10,353 nucleotides of DNA from Bacteroidota bacterium (lineage in GTDB: Bacteria > Bacteroidota > Bacteroidia > Flavobacteriales_D > Crocinitomicaceae). The notes beneath the pieces are model-generated. The model was given only the letters and a program-made list of their open reading frames with translations, ran no database searches and had not been told where the DNA came from. The position numbers and the translations under genes were made by a program. Position 1 is the stretch's first letter. Every line of letters begins with the position of its first letter. The DNA lies in the NCBI GenBank assembly GCA_018825925.1, contig JAHKAT010000166.1:1-10353 (forward strand), written 5' to 3'. This document shows positions 7,004 to 10,353 of the stretch, piece after piece.

Positions 7004-7904
7004 AAATTATCTGTTAGCCGAAGACAAGAGTCAAGCCAGTATAAGCATTATTGAGCGCAGTGTGTATAGTTTTTTGAATTGGTGCGAAGACCAGCGTTTG
7101 GAAGTAGAACAGGTGCATTACAGCGACCTTTTGGCCTATATGAAACATCTGCAAAGAAGAGAAGTGAAACAGCGCACCGTGCAAATGGCCATTTCTCATT
7201 TAAAGCATTTTTTCACCTGGCAACTGCGTCAGGGCAAGCGAAGCGACCAACCCACTGAAGGTATTGAGGTGAAAGGCGTGCAACGCACCTTTTTGTATCA
7301 TACTTTACCGCTTCAAAAACTAGAGACCTTGTACAAGCTCTACCAAGGCAACGCAGCATTTTTGTCGGGAAAGTATCTACCTTGGGAAGAGCAGTCGCAT
7401 TATGCCACCAAGACCAGACAAGTCGTGTATGGTTTGGTGATTTGGCAAGGTTTGGGCGTAGGTGAATTGAAGCGAATGAAAGTAGAAGATGTGAAGCTGC
7501 GTGAAGGACTTTTACACGTTGAAGGATCTCGGCGCAGTAACGAAAGAAGTTTGCAATTGCAATCCACCCAAATGATGGATTTGATGGAATATTTACTGCA
7601 CGTGCGACCTTGGTATCAAAAACAAAACCCAGAGCCCACAGAACTCTTGTTTATGACTTCAAAAGGCGGCGAATGGGGCAACAACTTCATGCACGGCTTT
7701 TTGAGTGATTTAAGCAATAAAGAACCACAAATCACCAGCATGAAACAACTGCGGGCAAGTGTGATCACCCACTGGCTCAAAACCCATAACCTACGCCAAG
7801 TGCAATACATGGCAGGACACCGCTATGTAAGTTCTACGGAGGCGTATCGGGTGAATGATCTAGCCGATTTGCAGGAGGATATTGTGAAGTTTCATCCGTT
7901 TTGA
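6990..7904 (+). CDS. Tyrosine recombinase paralogue lacking catalytic residues
   Basis: This 304-residue protein has the same fold as its neighbour: a core-binding domain at about 5-85 and a catalytic-like domain at about 105-295. The expected GLR is GLG (G156), so the first arginine is lost. The HxxR box reads KQLR, so histidine is replaced by K252 while R255 stays. The lysine loop reads EGSRRSNER without an obvious KGK. GH (276-277) and a tyrosine in STEAYR (Y286) remain. It is probably a non-catalytic partner that binds DNA or bridges subunits. I start it at the ATG at 6990, which overlaps the previous stop by 14 nt. The frame is open upstream to 6867, but that stretch is a shadow of the previous gene. 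Confidence 0.82.
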   Translation: MKTFRNYLLAEDKSQASISIIERSVYSFLNWCEDQRLEVEQVHYSDLLAYMKHLQRREVKQRTVQMAISHLKHFFTWQLRQGKRSDQPTEGIEVKGVQRTFLYHTLPLQKLETLYKLYQGNAAFLSGKYLPWEEQSHYATKTRQVVYGLVIWQGLGVGELKRMKVEDVKLREGLLHVEGSRRSNERSLQLQSTQMMDLMEYLLHVRPWYQKQNPEPTELLFMTSKGGEWGNNFMHGFLSDLSNKEPQITSMKQLRASVITHWLKTHNLRQVQYMAGHRYVSSTEAYRVNDLADLQEDIVKFHPF

Positions 7905-7930
7905 AGTCTATTTTTAGGGCGTTTAATAAT

Positions 7931-7969
7931 TTATGGATACATTTGGATACGTTTTGGATATATCCATAA
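7931..7969. promoter_or_regulatory. Fic promoter with TGGATA repeat operator
   Basis: TGGATA occurs at 7934, 7944 and 7955, spaced 10-11 bases, about one helical turn. An inverted TATCCA follows at 7961, making a 12-bp palindrome TGGATATATCCA. The outer arms TTATGGATA (7931-7939) and TATCCATAA (7961-7969) are perfect inverted repeats. TACATTTG at 7938-7945 is a perfect TAnnTTTG box buried in the array. No good TTG lies upstream, so activity may depend on a regulator, perhaps the Fic protein's own winged helix. Confidence 0.55.
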
Positions 7970-7982
7970 AATAAATCAAGAA

Positions 7983-9062
7983 ATGAACAATAAGTTGGAA
8001 TTTAGCAGTAGTTTTTTTCAGCAGATAATGAAACTATTAAGTGTTATAGATAGCTTCAAAGGGAACTGGGAAGCTGTAGAGTTAAAACACTCTCAACACT
8101 TGAAAGAGCTTCGTAAAATAGCCACCATTGAAAGTATCGGTTCGTCTACACGTATAGAAGGAGCAACATTAACAGATCAAGAGGTAGAAAAATTGCTAAA
8201 GTCTGTGAAAATCACTCAGCTCACTACACGCGATCAGCAGGAAGTTGTTGGTTATTACGAAACCTTGCAAATCATTTTAGACAACTACCAAGACATTGAA
8301 TTATCGGAAAGATACATCCATGGTTTGCATGGTTTGTTGTTGAAACACAGCGGAAAAGACCAAAGTCACAAAGGCAAATACAAAGCCCTTTCCAACCAAG
8401 TGGTGGCGAACTATCCAGACGGCACACAACGCACCATTTTTAGAACAACAGAACCTTCCATGACTTCAAAGGAAATGGAAGATTTATTGTTTTGGTACAA
8501 AGAGCGTAAAGCAAAAGCAGATATGCATCCAGTCATCATCACAGCTGCGTTTGTTTATGAGTTTTTATCCATTCACCCCTATCAAGACGGAAATGGTCGT
8601 TTATCGAGGTTATTAACCACTTTGCTTTTGATGCAGCAGCAATATGAATTTGTGCAATACATTTCCTTTGAACATATTATTGAAGAACGAAAAGAGGATT
8701 ATTACAGAGCCTTGATGGATGGCCAGAAAAACCGCTATCAGCCAAGCGAGAAAATTGACAAATGGATCTTGTTCTTTTTGGATAGTCTGGTGACATTGAT
8801 ACAACGACTAGAAGCTAAATATGAGGTGTATAGCAAGCTTTCAAAAAGCATAAACGACAGGCAAAAAGAAGTGTTAGAGTATGTGAAAAAGCAGTATAAA
8901 GTTAGAATGAGTGATGTGGAGAAAGCTTTTGAGTCGCACTCACGAAATACGTTAAAAAAGGACATGACCTACCTTGTCAATGAAGGATTATTAATCAAAA
9001 CAGGCGATCTAAAAGGAACACGATACCACTATCCAGAAGAGTTCACAAACAAAGAACACTAA
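7983..9062 (+). CDS. Fic-family adenylyltransferase with inhibitory helix and winged helix
   Basis: This 359-residue protein transfers a nucleotide monophosphate, usually AMP, to a protein target. The N-terminal helix carries the inhibitory motif SxxxEG (S55, E59, G60, in STRIEG), which makes it a class II, self-restrained Fic enzyme. The catalytic motif is HPYQDGNGR (198-206) with H198, D202, N204 and R206 intact. Tyrosine replaces the usual phenylalanine. Residues 292-350 form a C-terminal winged helix (RQKEVLEYVKK, then SRNTLKKDMTYLVNEGLL), giving DNA binding. The gene sits 78 bases after the recombinase, with its own promoter and operator-like repeats, so it is probably autoregulated cargo. 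No antitoxin gene is adjacent, as expected when the inhibitory helix is in cis. The target is unknown. Confidence 0.9.
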   Translation: MNNKLEFSSSFFQQIMKLLSVIDSFKGNWEAVELKHSQHLKELRKIATIESIGSSTRIEGATLTDQEVEKLLKSVKITQLTTRDQQEVVGYYETLQIILDNYQDIELSERYIHGLHGLLLKHSGKDQSHKGKYKALSNQVVANYPDGTQRTIFRTTEPSMTSKEMEDLLFWYKERKAKADMHPVIITAAFVYEFLSIHPYQDGNGRLSRLLTTLLLMQQQYEFVQYISFEHIIEERKEDYYRALMDGQKNRYQPSEKIDKWILFFLDSLVTLIQRLEAKYEVYSKLSKSINDRQKEVLEYVKKQYKVRMSDVEKAFESHSRNTLKKDMTYLVNEGLLIKTGDLKGTRYHYPEEFTNKEH

Positions 9063-9355
9063 TGAATAAAAAAGGGAGGAAATAAGGTCTTCGGCTTTTC
9101 ATCACCCCTCTCACCAAAAACATATCTGCAAGGGTAAAATGCACTTCACTGCGTTACGCCCTTGCAGCTACCGTTCACTACGCCCTCGTTCGAAACTCTC
9201 TCGGGCTATTCACTTGTTTTGGTTCGGTGGTTCTTCATGCACCTCAGTCGCAGCTACTCAGCCACCCCAAAGCCCTGAAAAGGTGTAAACGAGTTTATTT
9301 GTTGGGGTGTCACCGCAGCTTGTTGTCTGGCTCGCCGCTTCATCGCTCAGGCTGC

Positions 9356-9504
9356 GGGACTGTCACAACACTTGTAAAAGCCATGTTTCTCAGCCACTTG
9401 AATCAAGCCGCTTCGTACACCCCACAAAGCACAGTTCGCTGCATTGCATTGCACTCACAGCGCTTTCTCTTCCAACGCGCAAGAACAAGTGTTGCGCCAG
9501 TCCC
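9356..9504. repeat. Long-range two-part inverted repeat
   Basis: GGGACTG (9356-9362) pairs with CAGTCCC (9498-9504). CAACACTTGT (9366-9375) pairs with ACAAGTGTTG (9485-9494). A symmetric 3-by-3 internal loop lies between the two stems. They close a 109-base loop that contains CGCTG/CAGCG. Confidence 0.7.
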
Positions 9505-9683
9505 TTGTGTAGTGCCTACATAGGTCGCTCCCGTTTGCTAAAACTGCACTATACGACTCCCACCTTCGCTCAACTCGCTATGGCTACGCGCACTCCACAA
9601 AACCTCCGCTGCACTTCGGTATTTGTTACGTTTTAGTTAGTAAGGTATCGTGTCGCTCCGCTGGCGCCTACCGCGGGTTGCTC

Positions 9684-9732
9684 ATTTTTAGGGTTGGCTT
9701 TTCCGTTGCTCTACAAAGCCAACCCTAAAAAT
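9684..9732. repeat. Perfect 18-bp inverted repeat, 13-base loop
   Basis: The arms at 9684-9701 (ATTTTTAGGGTTGGCTTT) and 9715-9732 are exact reverse complements around a 13-base loop. The T tract is on the 5' arm and the A tract on the 3' arm, so the + strand does not look like a standard terminator with a T tract after the stem. It may be a recombination or transposon-end structure. Confidence 0.8.
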
Positions 9733-9852
9733 CGAGCGTTTTGCCCTTGTGTGATATGGGCAAAAACATCTTTGAAACGAAGTACTCCTTTTGATGTATT
9801 AAGGGCAAAACAGAACAATATTTATCAAAAATAAATTATCTTTAAAACCAGT

Positions 9853-10353
9853 ATGCACGGTCAAAATTTTTCGTCATTTTCGAATCCTCCCAATCTAGGG
9901 GAGAAATCCTTTTTTTCTAGCACTGGTCTAGCAAAAACGAGGGGCAGAGTGGAAAAACAGTTAGATTACTCACCCTTTGGGGTGCAATTGGATGGGAGGA
10001 CGCAAGGGAATCAAGGACGTTTCGGTTTCCAAGGTCAAGAAATGGATGATGAAATCAAAGGCGAGGGTAACTCTGTTAATTATAAGTACAGAATGCACGA
10101 CCCGAGGGTGGGGAGGTTTTTTGCGGTGGATCCAATGGCCAAAATATACTCATATAATAGTCCTTATGCATTTAGTGAAAACAGAGTGATTGATGCAATT
10201 GAATTGGAAGGTTTAGAGATATTTGCAATTCGCGATAAAGGTTATGCATTAGCATTAGATCACCTTCAGCATTCTGATGCCTTAGTAGTTTATGATGAAA
10301 ACAACAAAATTGTAGACCAGACGATGGGGCAAAATTTCAAGTATCAGGATTTA
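9853..10353 (+). CDS. Rhs C-terminal tip, second copy, incomplete at window end
   Basis: The frame is open for 167 codons from the ATG at 9853 to the last base of the window, with a stop only upstream (TAA at 9832). Residues 38-49 (DYSPFGVQLDGR) start the Rhs core. The core continues through FGFQGQEMDDEIKGEGNS to MHDPRVGRFFAVDPMAKIYSYN and YAFSENRVIDAIELEGLE (near 121), then a new variable C-terminal domain begins. Residues 1-36 are not Rhs-like, so the 5' end appears joined to unrelated DNA and the true start is uncertain. The first rhs tip shares the core, with a 41-base segment (9964-10004 here, 372-412 there) differing at 4 positions. The toxin identity lies beyond the window. Confidence 0.8.
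   Translation, partial: MHGQNFSSFSNPPNLGEKSFFSSTGLAKTRGRVEKQLDYSPFGVQLDGRTQGNQGRFGFQGQEMDDEIKGEGNSVNYKYRMHDPRVGRFFAVDPMAKIYSYNSPYAFSENRVIDAIELEGLEIFAIRDKGYALALDHLQHSDALVVYDENNKIVDQTMGQNFKYQDL

Larger units (their letters stand above)
9063..9852. other. Non-coding, locally GC-rich region full of inverted repeats
   Basis: No credible protein is encoded here. The short open frames overlap one another, lack recognisable sequence and are low in hydrophobic order. Sampled lines run at about 45-65% G+C, richer than the flanking genes. Inverted repeats include CTGCAAGGG/CCCTTGCAG (9126-9167), CACCCCAA/TTGGGGTG (9263-9309), CCGCAGC/GCTGCGG (9313-9357), a two-part stem at 9356-9504, CGCTG/CAGCG (9437-9462), an 18-bp stem at 9684-9732 and TTTTGCCC/GGGCAAAA copies at 9739-9810. 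It could be a structured RNA, the recombination or replication end of the element, or decayed repeats. It lies between Fic and the second rhs tip. Confidence 0.55.

Noticed and set aside
7910..7919. ATTTTTAGGG after the second recombinase also occurs in the 18-bp hairpin at 9684
   Set aside because: A shared AT-rich 10-mer is expected by chance in 10 kb, and the following bases differ, so it cannot be called an element end.
9227..9636. Two overlapping ORFs of 98 and 109 codons
   Set aside because: They lie in different frames of a repeat-rich stretch, are dominated by serine, arginine and cysteine, and cross several inverted repeats.
9063..9640. Integron attC-like cassette sites
   Set aside because: Inverted repeats are present, but I did not find the paired RYYYAAC/GTTRRRY ends, and the recombinases are not of the integron integrase type.

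Overview
The window looks like accessory DNA from a low-GC member of the Bacteroidota. Three observations support this: rhs cassette tips of the kind common in that phylum, promoter boxes of the form TAnnTTTG, and starts without a clear purine-rich ribosome binding site. No rRNA, tRNA or CRISPR array was found. The genus cannot be named from this sequence.

Layout: (1) 144-1292 (+) is the 3' end of an rhs gene. It carries the core repeat followed by a JAB-like C-terminal toxin domain with an HTHP motif. It overlaps by 4 nt a small exported protein (1289-1717) that is the likely immunity partner. (2) 1718-2013 has no confident gene, only short ORFs and an 18-bp near-palindrome. (3) 4193-2014 (-) is a tight four-gene operon: XRE repressor, SLATT two-TM protein, CD-NTase (SMODS-type nucleotidyltransferase) and a one-TM protein. 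This is a compact CBASS-like anti-phage module without the ubiquitin-like or HORMA/TRIP13 accessory genes. (4) 4194-4337 is a divergent control region with two facing promoters and several short palindromes. (5) 4338-7904 (+) encodes a P-loop ATPase ending in an AT-hook-like tail, an intact tyrosine recombinase, and an overlapping second tyrosine recombinase that has lost key catalytic residues. (6) 7983-9062 (+) is a Fic protein with an inhibitory helix and a C-terminal winged helix, preceded by an operator-like GGATA repeat array over its promoter. (7) 9063-9852 is about 790 bases of non-coding DNA, locally GC-rich and full of inverted repeats. (8) 9853-10353 (+) is a second rhs tip whose open frame runs off the window.

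Interpretation: the two rhs tips share a 41-base segment with 4 mismatches. They bracket a cargo island consisting of an NTase/SLATT defence operon, a recombinase module and a Fic gene. The XRE gene is the first gene of the defence operon and diverges from the ATPase-recombinase operon, so one repressor could control both defence and DNA movement. The main candidates for something undescribed are the four-gene NTase operon with two membrane proteins, the ATPase plus active/degenerate recombinase pair, and the structured non-coding tail next to the second rhs tip.
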